A stretch of 43,032 bases of DNA from Candidatus Abyssobacteria bacterium SURF_17. GTDB lineage: Bacteria; Abyssobacteria; SURF-5. The stretch is from contig QZKI01000006.1 in NCBI GenBank assembly GCA_003598055.1, forward strand, positions 1 through 43,032. The letters run 5' to 3'. The translations under genes were made by a program, and so were the position numbers. Shown here one piece after another: positions 1-8,931 of the stretch (the stretch's first letter is position 1; each line of letters opens with the position of its first letter). The notes below the pieces were generated by a model. It had not been told where the DNA came from. It did not search any database and saw only the letters and a program-made list of their open reading frames with translations.

Positions 1-671
1 GTAAGCTCCGGTCGGGCTACGCCCTCCCTCCGCTTACAGCAATCCAGCAAGGAGACAATCCTCTCACTCTAACTGGTACAAAGAACGGGGGCAGGCCATA
101 AACACCATCAATTGGAATGACACACGCGCAGCCGCACCAAGAAGGACTAATTATGCTTCAATCCAAAATCCAAAATTCACAATCGATTCATTCGTGGCTT
201 CGGCGAGTCCTCGACGAACTCAGCCGAGCCGTTCACCGGCGGTTACATGGATTGGCCGAATTCATATAACTCGTGTCCCAACTCTTCTCCTTTTTTCTCC
301 GTGCCCTCCGTGGTTAGCCCTTCTTATTGTATTCGTCTTACTCGTCCAAATTGCCGTCAACCAGAAACTCGGAACCCGAAACCCCGTGCATCTTGCGCGG
401 ATAAACCGACCGTTCGGTTCGCTGTCTTATATACGTGTAATAGGAAAAACGCCCTTTATGCGTCATTGCGTCACCAAGGCAGAGAACATGGATTCCCGCC
501 TCATCGGGAATGAAAGAAAAAAGGAGGTTCATTCGTGTGATTCGTTCCATTCGCGATATTCGTGATCCATCTTCTTCTTTTTGGTTGCGGCTTCGCTGCG
601 CCGTGTGCATGCGTGGTGAAAAATTGTTTCGGAAAAGGGGCAAATGCAGTATCACCGAGTCAGCGACATAG
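1..671. other. Non-coding, repeat-rich region
   Basis: No convincing gene is seen before the lipoprotein gene at 786. The few ORFs have low-complexity, unrelated translations and no ribosome binding sites. The window opens with an inverted repeat (GTAAGC at 1-6 and GCTTAC near 32-37). Around 295-320 there is a 'ccgtgccctccgtggtta' string of a type seen again near 10100, 13275 and 15180. At 492-511 there is a short palindrome (ATTCCCG / CGGGAAT) related to one at 10241-10260. These are best read as dispersed intergenic repeats. Confidence 0.6.
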
Positions 672-699
672 TGGACAACCTGCGCTCAGCTCATATACT
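672..699 (+). promoter_or_regulatory. Probable sigma-70 promoter for the lipoprotein gene
   Basis: TGGACA (672-677) and TATACT (694-699) are separated by 16 bases, each one mismatch from consensus. Transcription would start near 706, giving a leader of about 80 bases before the ATG at 786. Confidence 0.5.
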
Positions 700-785
700 A
701 TTCCAAGGGTAGCTCAGCATAGCGGACGTTCGAGAAATCCGGGCTGCGTCAATGGCATGGCGAACCCGGTAGAAAGGATTCACCA

Positions 786-1187
786 ATGAGAAGACTGCTT
801 ATGATAATCGTGCCTATTGCGCTGCTCCCGGTAATCTACGGATGCGCATCGGTACGCGTTGCCGGAACAGCGCCGGGGCATGTCGTCGTTGAAGAGCAGT
901 ACGGCGTCGTGGCTATTCCACCGGGTCATCTGCCGCCGCCCGGCGAGTGCAGGATATGGTATCCCGGCGAGCCCCCCGGACAGCAACCTCCGCCTGGTCC
1001 TTGCTCGGAGCTTGAATGGAGAGTTCCATTAGGAGCATGGCTGGTGCATGGGCCCTCGGAGCACTATGAGGATTTTGTCGTCGAGGTGTACCATGAGCAA
1101 CAGCCAAGAGTAGTCATCTCGATACGATACTTCGATTCGGAAAGCGGACGGTTTCTCAGGGAAGAAAAGGTCCGCCGAGGAAAGTAG
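786..1187 (+). CDS. Small proline-rich lipoprotein
   Basis: A 133-residue protein of unknown function. The N-terminus is a lipoprotein signal peptide: positive MRR, a hydrophobic stretch and a lipobox ending in Tyr-Gly-Cys at about residue 20, so it should be lipid-anchored in the envelope. The middle (about residues 44-75) is rich in Pro and Gly (IPPGHLPPPGECRIWYPGE and a second PPG-rich run). The C-terminal third is charged and soluble, with a RYFDSESGRFLREEK-like end. AGAAAGGA lies before the ATG. It precedes the dehydrogenase gene by 87 bases on the same strand. Similar proline-rich small lipoproteins are common as unnamed envelope proteins; no function can be assigned. Confidence 0.75.
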   Translation: MRRLLMIIVPIALLPVIYGCASVRVAGTAPGHVVVEEQYGVVAIPPGHLPPPGECRIWYPGEPPGQQPPPGPCSELEWRVPLGAWLVHGPSEHYEDFVVEVYHEQQPRVVISIRYFDSESGRFLREEKVRRGK

Positions 1188-1274
1188 CAGCACGAAGTCC
1201 CGTCCTGCGTGATGCGGCACAGCGGTCGTCCTGCTGGCGGGGTGGGGGACAGCTTTTTCGAACGGAAGATTCTT

Positions 1275-2042
1275 ATGGAAATCAGGGGGAACACCGCGTT
1301 GGTGACCGGCGGGGCATCCGGTCTGGGCGAAGCTGCGGCGCGCATGATCGCGGCCTCGGGCGGCAATGTCGTCATCATGGATATCAAGGACGAGCAGGGC
1401 GCCGTCCTCGCGAAGGAACTGGGAGCCGCCGCGATTTTCCGGAAAACGGATGTCACGAGCGAAGACGATGTCCGAAACGCAATCGAGGCGGCGACGAAAC
1501 AATTCGGCGGCATACACTTCTGCATAAACTGCGCCGGAACAGGGCTGGCCATGAGAACCGTGTCGAAAACAGGCCCGCATGACCTCGGCCCGTTCGAATG
1601 GCTGATAAAGCTGAATCTCATCGCAACCTTCAACGTCGCCAGCAAGGCGGCATTCGCGATGAGTGCGAACGCGCCGAACGAATACGGCGAGCGCGGCGTC
1701 ATCATCAATGTCGCAAGCATCGCTGCGTTTGACGGCCAGATAGGGCAGGCGGCCTATTCCGCCTCCAAGGGCGGCGTGGTTGGAATGACGCTGCCGATGG
1801 CGCGCGACCTTTCAAGGCTCGGCATTCGCGTGGTCACCATCGCGCCCGGGCTGTTCGACACGCCGCTCTTAGCGATGCTGCCGGAGGAAGGACGGCAAGC
1901 GCTGAGCGCGTCGGTGCCGTTCCCGAACCGATTGGGCACGCCGCAGGAGTTCGCGATGCTCGTCGAACACGTGCTTAAGAACCAGTATCTGAACGGGGAA
2001 ACCATTCGCCTCGACGGCGCCCTGCGAATGGCCCCGAAGTAG
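1275..2042 (+). CDS. Short-chain dehydrogenase/reductase (3-hydroxyacyl-CoA dehydrogenase type II-like)
   Basis: A 255-residue classical SDR enzyme, the usual family length. Residues 11-18 are TGGASGLG, the cofactor-binding glycine motif. A later [10 protein letters not shown] segment carries the catalytic Ser region, and YSASK supplies the Tyr-x-x-x-Lys pair. The [11 protein letters not shown] stretch and the ending GALRMAPK resemble the human HSD10 / bacterial 3-hydroxyacyl-CoA dehydrogenase branch, so oxidation of a 3-hydroxyacyl-CoA with NAD is the likely reaction. Cofactor and substrate are inferred from family likeness only. The ORF is open 22 codons further upstream, but the ATG at 1275 starts exactly where SDR proteins start and has GGAAG six bases before it. 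It converges on the DsbA-like gene, with 32 bases between stops. Confidence 0.9.
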   Translation: MEIRGNTALVTGGASGLGEAAARMIAASGGNVVIMDIKDEQGAVLAKELGAAAIFRKTDVTSEDDVRNAIEAATKQFGGIHFCINCAGTGLAMRTVSKTGPHDLGPFEWLIKLNLIATFNVASKAAFAMSANAPNEYGERGVIINVASIAAFDGQIGQAAYSASKGGVVGMTLPMARDLSRLGIRVVTIAPGLFDTPLLAMLPEEGRQALSASVPFPNRLGTPQEFAMLVEHVLKNQYLNGETIRLDGALRMAPK

Positions 2043-2074
2043 TCGAGAAATCGAGAACAAAGAGACCGGCTCAG

Positions 2075-3040
2075 CTACGAGGCGTCGTCGGAAGGCTCGC
2101 TTATCTCGAGATTAGTCTGCTTCTGTTCCTCGAGTTCCGCTTTTACCATTTCCTCGAGCGTTGTTAGACTCGGTCTCTTCACGTTCTTTCCATTGACAAA
2201 AACCGTGGGTGTTCCACGGGCTCCTACCCGCTGGGCATCTTTCACATCTCTGGCGATCAACTCCTGAATCGATTCATTCGCAATGTCGCGATTGAACTCC
2301 TCCATGTCGAGAGCGAGTTCCTTTGCGATTTCCTGAATCTTTTCGTCACTCAGGTCCTTGTAATTCTCAAACAGCTTATTGTGGAACTCCCAGAATTTTC
2401 CTTGCTCATTCGCTGCAAGAGCAGCAGCCGCAGCCTGTTTCGCAGATTTGTGCATCCCGAGGGGGAAATTCTTGAAAACCAGCTTGACATCCTGCGGATA
2501 TTTCTCCAGCAACTTATCGAGCTGGGATGCCAGTCGTGTGCAGTACGGGCACTGGTAATCACTGAATACCGCAACGGTTACCGGAGCATTCTCCGTGCCT
2601 TTAAAAGGTAGTCCCGAAATGGGGATTTCGTACACCATTTCCAGTTCGAGAATCTTTATTTGTTTTCCTGACGAACTGGTTAAAATAAGGACATTATCCT
2701 TTATGGAGTAAGTAAGTCTGTCAAAGTCACCCTCAACGTCAATTCTGGCTATTTCTTCTGCAGCAGCAGAATAGACGATGACTTGTTTGGGAACGAGGAT
2801 GAATATCATCTGCCCATCTAAAGACGTGGCGACATCCAACGGTGTGGACTCAATTACGACCTCCTTCTTTGTTTTCCACTCCAAGTCGGCGTGCGCTGAA
2901 AGGGGAGCTTCTACCGTAATAACGAATGGCCAAATCAGGACCAGCAGTATTCGTAGCACCTTTCTTAAGGGCCATTCCTGCCCGCGAGGATGGTTCGTCT
3001 TCGGCTCTCTGTGAAGAATAGCGGTCATGGATGCAATCAT
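2075..3040 (-). CDS. DsbA/DsbG-like periplasmic thiol:disulfide oxidoreductase
   Basis: A 321-residue exported thioredoxin-fold protein. After a 25-residue polar lead, residues 26-51 form a signal peptide (LRKVLRILLVLIWPFVITVE) with a likely cut after AHA. Residues 52-140 are a poorly characterised all-beta-looking domain. Residues 150-310 are the thioredoxin fold, with the active site C164-P-Y-C167 and the cis-proline loop GTP at 276-278, as in Fernandez-type DsbA/DsbG/ScsC proteins. The ATG has AAGGAG eight bases upstream. It lies 74 bases behind the selenocysteine-type cytochrome gene on the same strand, so the two are probably co-transcribed. It may keep heme-binding cysteines or the Cys-Gly-Sec site of its neighbour in the right redox state; this is inferred from context. 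Confidence 0.88.
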   Translation of the reverse strand: MIASMTAILHREPKTNHPRGQEWPLRKVLRILLVLIWPFVITVEAPLSAHADLEWKTKKEVVIESTPLDVATSLDGQMIFILVPKQVIVYSAAAEEIARIDVEGDFDRLTYSIKDNVLILTSSSGKQIKILELEMVYEIPISGLPFKGTENAPVTVAVFSDYQCPYCTRLASQLDKLLEKYPQDVKLVFKNFPLGMHKSAKQAAAAALAANEQGKFWEFHNKLFENYKDLSDEKIQEIAKELALDMEEFNRDIANESIQELIARDVKDAQRVGARGTPTVFVNGKNVKRPSLTTLEEMVKAELEEQKQTNLEISEPSDDAS

Positions 3041-3114
3041 TTGATCTTCTCCTTATTTTCCCCGTTCCCGGTAGTGCTTAAAGATTTTCATTTCGCCGAC
3101 CGGTTCAGGCTCTC

Positions 3115-4659
3115 TTATTCAGTCCTTGTCAGCTCACCTGTGCCCGTTCGTGAGAGGCCCTTAGAGTTCGCGTGGTTTACGGACCGCATAAGCGCTTCAA
3201 ATTTATCCTTGAAATTTGGAGACACTTCGCTGTCGTGACATTTGACGCAGAGTTCCTCCGGCACCGCTTTCCTCAGCTGGAACACACCATCCGTCGCCAC
3301 ATGTTCGCTGGCAGGGCCATGGCAGATTTCACACTGAACTCCCTCGAGATGTCCTGTTGCCTGGCCCACCTGAAACCCTGTTGCGAGCCCAGCTCCCGTG
3401 GTGTGGCAGCTCACACAATCAGGGAAGAAATGTCTATTTCTATCCAGAAGTGTGTTGTACGCACGTGCATGCTTGCTTTTTCTCCAATCTCGATACACCG
3501 CCTCGTGGCAGGAAGCGCAATTTGCTGCGCCGACATACTGGTTGCTCTGGTCTTTTTCGAGGTCGAATGATGCCAGTTTTGGTTCGACATCTTGCCAGAG
3601 TTTCTCGTCTTTAGCGACAGCGTCGTAGAAGCCATCCAGTATCTTCCGAACCTCTTTGTTGTCTGGGAGCTTCTTATCTATTGAAAGCCACTCTACAGTA
3701 TGACCCGCGATTGCGTTTTTGCCACTGACTGCTAAGGTGAGCCTCCCAAGCAGCTTCCCCTTGTTGCTCCTGTTGTTGACAATTAGAGTACCTCCTGCAA
3801 GCTTTTCCCCTCCCTTGCCATTGTTCCCCACGATAACATTGATGCGAGGAAATCGGTCCGCAATCCTCTCGTTTTCCTGCTGGCTGAGAGAGCTCATCAC
3901 GATCAGAATGTCACACTGTTTTTCCATGAGAGAGAGATTTTCTGCGAGCGCCTTGAAGGGCTCGTCTATTTTTATTCCTTTTTCCTGCACTCTCGCGAGG
4001 GATCCCGCTGAGGATTTAGAGACGAAGCCTGCGTCATGAGGATGGCCCTTGGAAACGCCGGTTTCCCTTGAAAACCGGTCATCCGCAATTGAGGTGATTC
4101 CCACACGATGCTTTGACGTCTCTTTGATTACGAACCGTTCGCCCAACCGCGCGCCTGTGTCCGTATGCGTCGCATTCGATGAAACAAAAGGAACAAAAGA
4201 GTCTTTCATGCACTGCTCGAGGAAAGCGAGACCCATAGCAAAGGAGGAGGAAGTAACGCCGACCGCGTCGCAGCCAATGGCCTCCAGTGCTCTCAGGTAC
4301 GTAAGAACTCGCAACTCGTCCAGCTTGTTTGTCCCGTCAAAGAAATCACCAAACTCAATCACTATAAGGTTTCTGTCCGTTCTGCGAAAACTTTCTATCA
4401 GTGTGGCTCGTCTGGGCAGACCGCCCAGTGGGTTCACTGTTCAGCCACATGGTTCCAGCAGGCCGCCGGAATTTCCGATCATGACAATATGGAGTTCCTG
4501 ATGTATCGTCTCGCATCGCGATTCTTCATGAAATCCAATCAAGAGAGACACTGCGATTATTATCAGAGTAGCCCAAAGAAATGCGGCAAGTTTTCGCGCG
4601 ACCCGACTCGGATATGAGCTTGACACTGACCTGTATCGCAAAGGCGGGTGAAACGGCAT
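3115..4659 (-). CDS. Selenocysteine-containing UshA-like / tetraheme cytochrome c554 fusion protein
   Basis: Read with UGA 4441-4443 as selenocysteine, this is one 514-residue exported protein. The ATG at 4659 has AAGGAGG nine bases upstream. Residues 22-43 are a hydrophobic export segment. Residues 55-330 look like a metallophosphoesterase (UshA/5'-nucleotidase-type) N-domain: HIVMIGNSGGLLEPCG, then Sec73, then NPLGGLPRRA and IEFGDFFDG. Most metal ligands are lost: the usual NDxH is IGNSG and the usual GNHEF is TSSSF. Relatives that I recall read EPCGC at this place, so Sec replaces the last Cys, giving C71-G72-U73. The C-terminal part has four CxxCH heme sites at about 381, 415, 443 and 471, as in cytochrome c554-type domains. 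An electron-transfer or chalcogen-redox role outside the membrane is likely. If UGA were a stop, a 72-residue peptide and a headless cytochrome without signal peptide would result. Confidence 0.85.
4399..4443 (-). promoter_or_regulatory. UGA codon and bacterial SECIS element
   Basis: On the minus strand, TGA (4443-4441) is followed by 18 bases and then the loop GGTCT (4422-4418). The loop is closed by a perfect 6-bp stem, CTGGGC (4428-4423) with GCCCAG (4417-4412). A lower helix CAGTG (4439-4435) / CACTG (4403-4399) can also form. The GGUCU loop and the 18-base spacing match the E. coli fdhF SECIS as I remember it, which is the SelB-binding requirement. Confidence 0.85.
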
Positions 4660-4720
4660 GCTTTTGGGCCTCCTTCCTATACCCGGGCAAACATAAGAAA
4701 AGTTACTTCTAATCCGAGAA

Positions 4721-4745
4721 AGGCAGGGGAGTATCTCCCCTGCCT
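4721..4745 (-). terminator. Hairpin terminator behind the large repeat protein gene
   Basis: AGGCAGGGGAG (4721-4731) and CTCCCCTGCCT (4735-4745) form a perfect 11-bp stem with a 3-base loop. It lies 44 bases beyond the stop codon of the gene ending at 4789. The T-run on the minus strand is short (TTTCTC), so efficiency is uncertain. Confidence 0.6.
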
Positions 4746-4788
4746 CTTCGGACTCCTTTGCCGACTATTCGGCGTTCATGCGCTCAGC

Positions 4789-7659
4789 TTAAGGACGTGG
4801 ATTGATTATCCCGTCCCCATTTGCATCCTTGCACTGCTCAGGATCCGCCTTGCATGGAGGCTCGGTCCCAAGGTCCTCGTTGGGGCAGAGACTCAGCGGG
4901 TCAAGCGGGTCATCGGGGTTCGAGAAATTATTGAAGCGGTCGAGATCCTCGATACAGCCGCTTGCCACAATCTCCGACTTTGTCGGGTCGCTGGCGCACA
5001 GTTCCTCGCAGCAGAACTCAATCCTTTCAAGAACGCTGCCATTCACCTGTATAAAGCTGTCCGGCACCGGAAGCGCCGAGTTGCAGTCGCCGCCGAAGAA
5101 TTCGGTCGCCGACAGGTTCAGCATGGCTGCCGTGCATTGACGGATGAGCGAGGCTTGCTGTCTCGGCAAGTCGTTGTTGAATGCGTCTTTGGCGTTTACG
5201 CACAAGTCTTGCACTACCTCATCGAACGTGTCAATCACGATGCCGCAGCTCGTCACCGGCAGGAACTCCACCGTTACCTCTGGATGATTTCCCCAGTACC
5301 CGGGTGTTCGGGTCAGACAACCCTCACCCGCGCACGCAACTTCCGCTGTGTCGTCACAGTCGGAGGCGGCGAAATCACACGCATCGGTCTCGGTTTCTTC
5401 ACAAACTGCAGCCGTAATCACCGCGGTGTTGACACCTTCGACCTCGGTGCACACGCAAGCATCCGGGTCGGTCGTGCAAGCAGACGCCGAAGCGTCAGTC
5501 GGAATCTCTCGGCATTGAGTCTCATCCGGAACAAGAGTTCCGAAGTTCAGATTCACAACACCAAGGTCCGCATCGCTGACCTGAACTCCCGCGGTGTTCA
5601 GGTTCTGCTCACCGGTGTTCGTGACGCAGATTTGATAGATCACGCACTCGCCTGTTGCCTGCTCGACGGAATCCACGAACGGGCCATCTGCGGTGCCGTC
5701 GCAATTGTCATCCAGCGCCACGGTCTTGTCGATATCCACCGAACACGTGAGACAATCGACTTCTGCCGTATCGTCACAGTTCGACCCTGCGGAGTCACAG
5801 GCATTCGCCCCCGTGTCGGTGCACACTGCCGCCGTAACCTCGGCGGTGTTGGTACCCTCGACTTCGGTACACTCGCACGAATCAGGATCGGTCGTGCAGG
5901 CGCTTGCAGACGCATCCACCGGGATGACCTGGCAGACGGGCTCAGCACCGGAAGCTATGGTTCCGAAGTCAAGATTCACCACTCCGAGGGTCGCGTCGTT
6001 GACCTCTACGCCCGAGGCATCCAGGTCCTGGTCGCCGGTGTTGGCGACGCAGATTTGGTACACGACGCACTCACCTTCGTCCTGAGTTACGCTGTCGACA
6101 AACGGACCATCGGCCACGCCGTCGCAATTATCGTCGAGCGCGACGGTCTTCTGGATATCGACCGAACACCCCACGCATCCAACGTTCGCGGTGTCGTCGC
6201 AGTCCGAGCCTGCTTCGAGACATGCGTCATCGGCCGTGGCGGCACAGTCGGCGTTGGAAACTACAGCGGTGTTCATGCCCTGTACTTCCTCGCATACGCA
6301 GGCATCCGGGTCGTCCGTGCAGTTGTCTGCCGGTATGTCAGAAGTGACAAACTGACATACCTGATCGCCCGGAGCTATATCGCCGAACGGAGCCAGACTG
6401 ATTCCTAGATGGGTGTCATCGACGAGTACATCAAGCAGTGTCTGCGGCAGGTTGATGCCGTTCGCGGCCGTGTTCTCGACACAAATCTGGTAGACAACGC
6501 ACTGGCCCTCGTCCTGGTCCACCGATTCCAGGAATGGGCCATCTGCCACACCATCGCAGTTGTCGTCCAGCGCAACTGTCTTGGTAATCTGTATCTGGCA
6601 CGGACAGCACGGACCATTATCGAGGTTGGTAACGGTCCCGGCAACTCCACCCACAAGACCTTCGGCAACGGAAATGAAAGCCCCGTTGTCGACCAGAGCG
6701 AAGTCCGGGCATTGGTTCGTGGTGATCGTTCCACCATTACCACCAACACCAACGTCGTCCCCGTTCGGTGTGCCAACTCCGACAGAACCCTCGTTACCGC
6801 CGGCCGCCAACAGAGATGCCGTGGCTGCAAGCGTGAGGTCTTTTCCGGAACTGACGGCTACGGTACCACCGTTTCCGCCACTTCCGTTGATGCCACCGGC
6901 GCCACCAATGCCGCCGGCGCCGCCGGAACCGCCGGCGCCACCGATGGCCGAAATGTCACCTTCAATCGTCGTGAGACAGGAGAATACATCGACGATTCCG
7001 GCCATACCGCCGGCCGCGCCAGGACCGCCATCTCCGGCGGAAGTGGAACCGGCTCCTCCTGAACCGCCCGGGCCACCGTCCACCTCGAGGAGACCCGTTG
7101 CGGAGAGCAGAAATGCGCCACCGACAACGTTAATCTGGCCGCCGGCCCCCCCAATAGCTCCGGAAGCTCCGTTGCCGCCCTCTGTGCCAGGGCCTCCGGG
7201 ACCACCGGGACCGCCATGGGCATCGAGAGCGTCGTTCACCGTCACTGACCCATCCACGTTAACCGAGATGATGCCACCGTCGAATCCCGGCTCTCCCGGA
7301 TTTCCGGTCGTCCCAGCAGCACCAGCCCCACCTCCGGAGTTGATCTCACCATCAACTGTCATGTCGCCGGGTACATTGATGGTCAGGTCGAATCCGGCCT
7401 GACCGACGACATCACCGCATTGGATTCCGCCAGTGCCTGTGATAATGAAATCGCCAGAGATGTTGACTATCGTGTCATCGCCGCACGCGTAGACACTGGA
7501 CAGCGTACAGTTGCCGTCGACGTCTTCCACGCCACCCACCCCCGTGCAATCCAGGATGTCCTGGGCGGGGGCATTGCTTGAATATGCAAAGCTGATGGCT
7601 GCGGTGATAATCAACAGGCTGATAAGCCGGGACATTCCACAGTTTGTTTTAGAGTGCAT
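4789..7659 (-). CDS. Large secreted Gly-rich / Cys-rich repeat protein (DUF11-like repeats)
   Basis: A 956-residue exported protein of unknown function. The signal peptide is at residues 1-32 (cut after APA or nearby). Residues 50-345 are extremely Gly-rich, with GGPGG, GGAGG and GGNGG runs alternating with short valine-rich strands, a pattern suggesting a beta-helix or filament. Residues 354-776 are three tandem repeats of about 140 residues, each beginning KTVALDDNCDG and containing CVVYQICV, CTTDPD and a DDTA-type end; they are Cys- and Asp-rich and resemble DUF11-like surface repeats. Residues 781-905 hold a TPGYWGNHP domain known from secreted proteins of several phyla. The end (DANGDGI) resembles a calcium-binding dockerin half-loop. 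GGGAGGAG lies seven bases before the ATG. Calcium-stabilised cell-surface structure or matrix is the best guess. Confidence 0.85.
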   Translation of the reverse strand: MHSKTNCGMSRLISLLIITAAISFAYSSNAPAQDILDCTGVGGVEDVDGNCTLSSVYACGDDTIVNISGDFIITGTGGIQCGDVVGQAGFDLTINVPGDMTVDGEINSGGGAGAAGTTGNPGEPGFDGGIISVNVDGSVTVNDALDAHGGPGGPGGPGTEGGNGASGAIGGAGGQINVVGGAFLLSATGLLEVDGGPGGSGGAGSTSAGDGGPGAAGGMAGIVDVFSCLTTIEGDISAIGGAGGSGGAGGIGGAGGINGSGGNGGTVAVSSGKDLTLAATASLLAAGGNEGSVGVGTPNGDDVGVGGNGGTITTNQCPDFALVDNGAFISVAEGLVGGVAGTVTNLDNGPCCPCQIQITKTVALDDNCDGVADGPFLESVDQDEGQCVVYQICVENTAANGINLPQTLLDVLVDDTHLGISLAPFGDIAPGDQVCQFVTSDIPADNCTDDPDACVCEEVQGMNTAVVSNADCAATADDACLEAGSDCDDTANVGCVGCSVDIQKTVALDDNCDGVADGPFVDSVTQDEGECVVYQICVANTGDQDLDASGVEVNDATLGVVNLDFGTIASGAEPVCQVIPVDASASACTTDPDSCECTEVEGTNTAEVTAAVCTDTGANACDSAGSNCDDTAEVDCLTCSVDIDKTVALDDNCDGTADGPFVDSVEQATGECVIYQICVTNTGEQNLNTAGVQVSDADLGVVNLNFGTLVPDETQCREIPTDASASACTTDPDACVCTEVEGVNTAVITAAVCEETETDACDFAASDCDDTAEVACAGEGCLTRTPGYWGNHPEVTVEFLPVTSCGIVIDTFDEVVQDLCVNAKDAFNNDLPRQQASLIRQCTAAMLNLSATEFFGGDCNSALPVPDSFIQVNGSVLERIEFCCEELCASDPTKSEIVASGCIEDLDRFNNFSNPDDPLDPLSLCPNEDLGTEPPCKADPEQCKDANGDGIINPRP
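5332..6600 (-). repeat. Three tandem ~420-bp coding repeats inside the large surface protein
   Basis: Units at about 6169-6600, 5746-6168 and 5332-5745 encode repeats of about 138-145 residues. The last two are closest to each other. The shared landmarks are KTVALDDNCDG, GECV-YQICV, ASACTTDPD and EVEG-NTA. Confidence 0.8.
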
Positions 7660-8295
7660 CGGTCATCTCCTCCCTTTCACTGTTTCACTGTGAGCCTGTC
7701 CCACATCAATACCACACATAAATCATAGAAATCCCCTGCTTCCTTGGGCCCATAGGCATCACTCATCCTTTCTGTCCTTTCCTTAACCAACCGCCGGATT
7801 TTCCACTTTCCCTCCCCTCTATATATAGAATTCTTAGAGTATCGGCGGTGCTGCCTCTGTAAAATCAGGCTTTCGATGAAAATAAGGAAATTTGCACAGT
7901 ATGGGTGTTTTTTATACAATTTTCTTCTTTTTACAAAAGGACCTGAAATTGATTGGGCTTTTGACGAAATCGAATCTATCACACTCCGCACATACCGAAA
8001 CGGCGCTTTCGCTTGTTTCCCATGAATTGGGGACGAGGTGTTAGCAGGCATGTTAGTAACGGGGACCGAATAACGGGGACGTGAGGACGGTTTCTTAAAT
8101 TCCCTGCTTATGATAGTCGGCGCTTTTTCCTGCGCTTTTCATAAGGCGATGCTTCAATTCTATCATCTACACTTCTGCGCGCTATTGGGTATTTCCTTAT
8201 TTTTTGCAAGGCAATCCTTACAGGAAAGTTGTCTGCAAGACCAGGAATGAATGGCGTGTCGTGCGACCGGTCTTAATCAGATTGAGTAGGTGGGA
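7660..8295. other. Long intergenic region without a clear gene
   Basis: These 636 bases separate two minus-strand genes. The one ORF here (7677-8051, minus) has a composition unlike a protein and no homology that I recognise. The part 7780-7970 is AT-rich and should hold the promoter of the large surface protein, but no consensus was convincing. Two ACGGGGAC copies lie at about 8058-8082, a string that often accompanies remnants of REP-type mobile elements; this is a weak hint only. Confidence 0.4.
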
Positions 8296-8931
8296 CTATC
8301 TGGTGAGTTCAAGTTCCAACGCATATCGCAGAACCTCGGCGCTGGTCCTGTAGCCGAGTTTCTCGAGTATCCGGCTCCGGTAGGTGCTCACAGTCTTTTC
8401 GCTGATTCCCATGGCCTCTGCCGTCTCTTTAAGGTTATGGCCTGCCCCAAGATGTCTGAGCACCTGAAATTCCCTGGTGGAGAGGGTGCTCAACTTATCA
8501 ACGCTTCCGCCCTTGGCGTGCATGCGTGAGGCCAATCGTGCAGAGATTCGTGAACATATGTAGGTGCGTCCCGAAAGGACTATCCGAATGGCTGTGAGCA
8601 GTTCCTTTGAGACCGCTCGTTTGGAGACAAAGCCGTGGGCTCCGGCCTCCAGCATTCGGAACGCATACTGGATGTCGTCGTGTACCGTCAGAGCCAATAT
8701 TTTCGCGTCGGGCAGGAGTGCGGTAAGGGCACGCGCGCAATCGAACCCATCCATTTTCGGCATGGCGACATCGAGGATAATGATATCAGGCTGCGTTTTC
8801 TTGGCTAGTTCGAGAGCTTCGATACCATCTTCGGCTCCCGCGACGACTTTCATATTTTGTTCGCTCTCGATGATATGCTGTAATCCATCGCGAATAATCC
8901 CATGGTCGTCAACAAGCATTACCTTTATCAT
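8296..8931 (-). CDS. NarL/LuxR-family response regulator
   Basis: A 211-residue response regulator, the usual length. Residues 1-120 are a receiver domain (MLVDDHGIIRDGL at the start, phospho-acceptor Asp in IIILDVAMPKMDG, conserved Lys in FVSKRA). Residues about 145-205 are a LuxR-type helix-turn-helix (STREFQVLRHLGAG, KETAEAMGISEKTVSTYRSRI). It overlaps the kinase gene by 4 bases (ATGA), so the two are translated together as a two-component system. Targets are not evident from the window. Confidence 0.92.
   Translation of the reverse strand: MIKVMLVDDHGIIRDGLQHIIESEQNMKVVAGAEDGIEALELAKKTQPDIIILDVAMPKMDGFDCARALTALLPDAKILALTVHDDIQYAFRMLEAGAHGFVSKRAVSKELLTAIRIVLSGRTYICSRISARLASRMHAKGGSVDKLSTLSTREFQVLRHLGAGHNLKETAEAMGISEKTVSTYRSRILEKLGYRTSAEVLRYALELELTR

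Noticed and set aside
4441-4443. UGA as a plain nonsense mutation or sequencing error
   Set aside because: A perfect SECIS-type hairpin at the exact required distance and with the exact loop would be very unlikely by chance, and the UGA falls on a position where relatives are expected to have Cys.
4648-6408. Long plus-strand ORF of 586 codons opposite the large surface protein
   Set aside because: It is antisense to a clear repeat protein with signal peptide, and its own translation is low in structure and rich in Arg and Val without domains. GC-rich codons on the other strand explain the open frame.
6560-7402. Proline-rich plus-strand ORF of 280 codons
   Set aside because: It is the antisense reading of the glycine-rich part (GGN read backwards gives Pro codons). 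No start signal or signal peptide.
7677-8051. Minus-strand ORF of 124 codons between the surface protein and response regulator genes
   Set aside because: No likeness to any protein family, no suitable ribosome binding site, and AT-rich promoter-like DNA in the middle.
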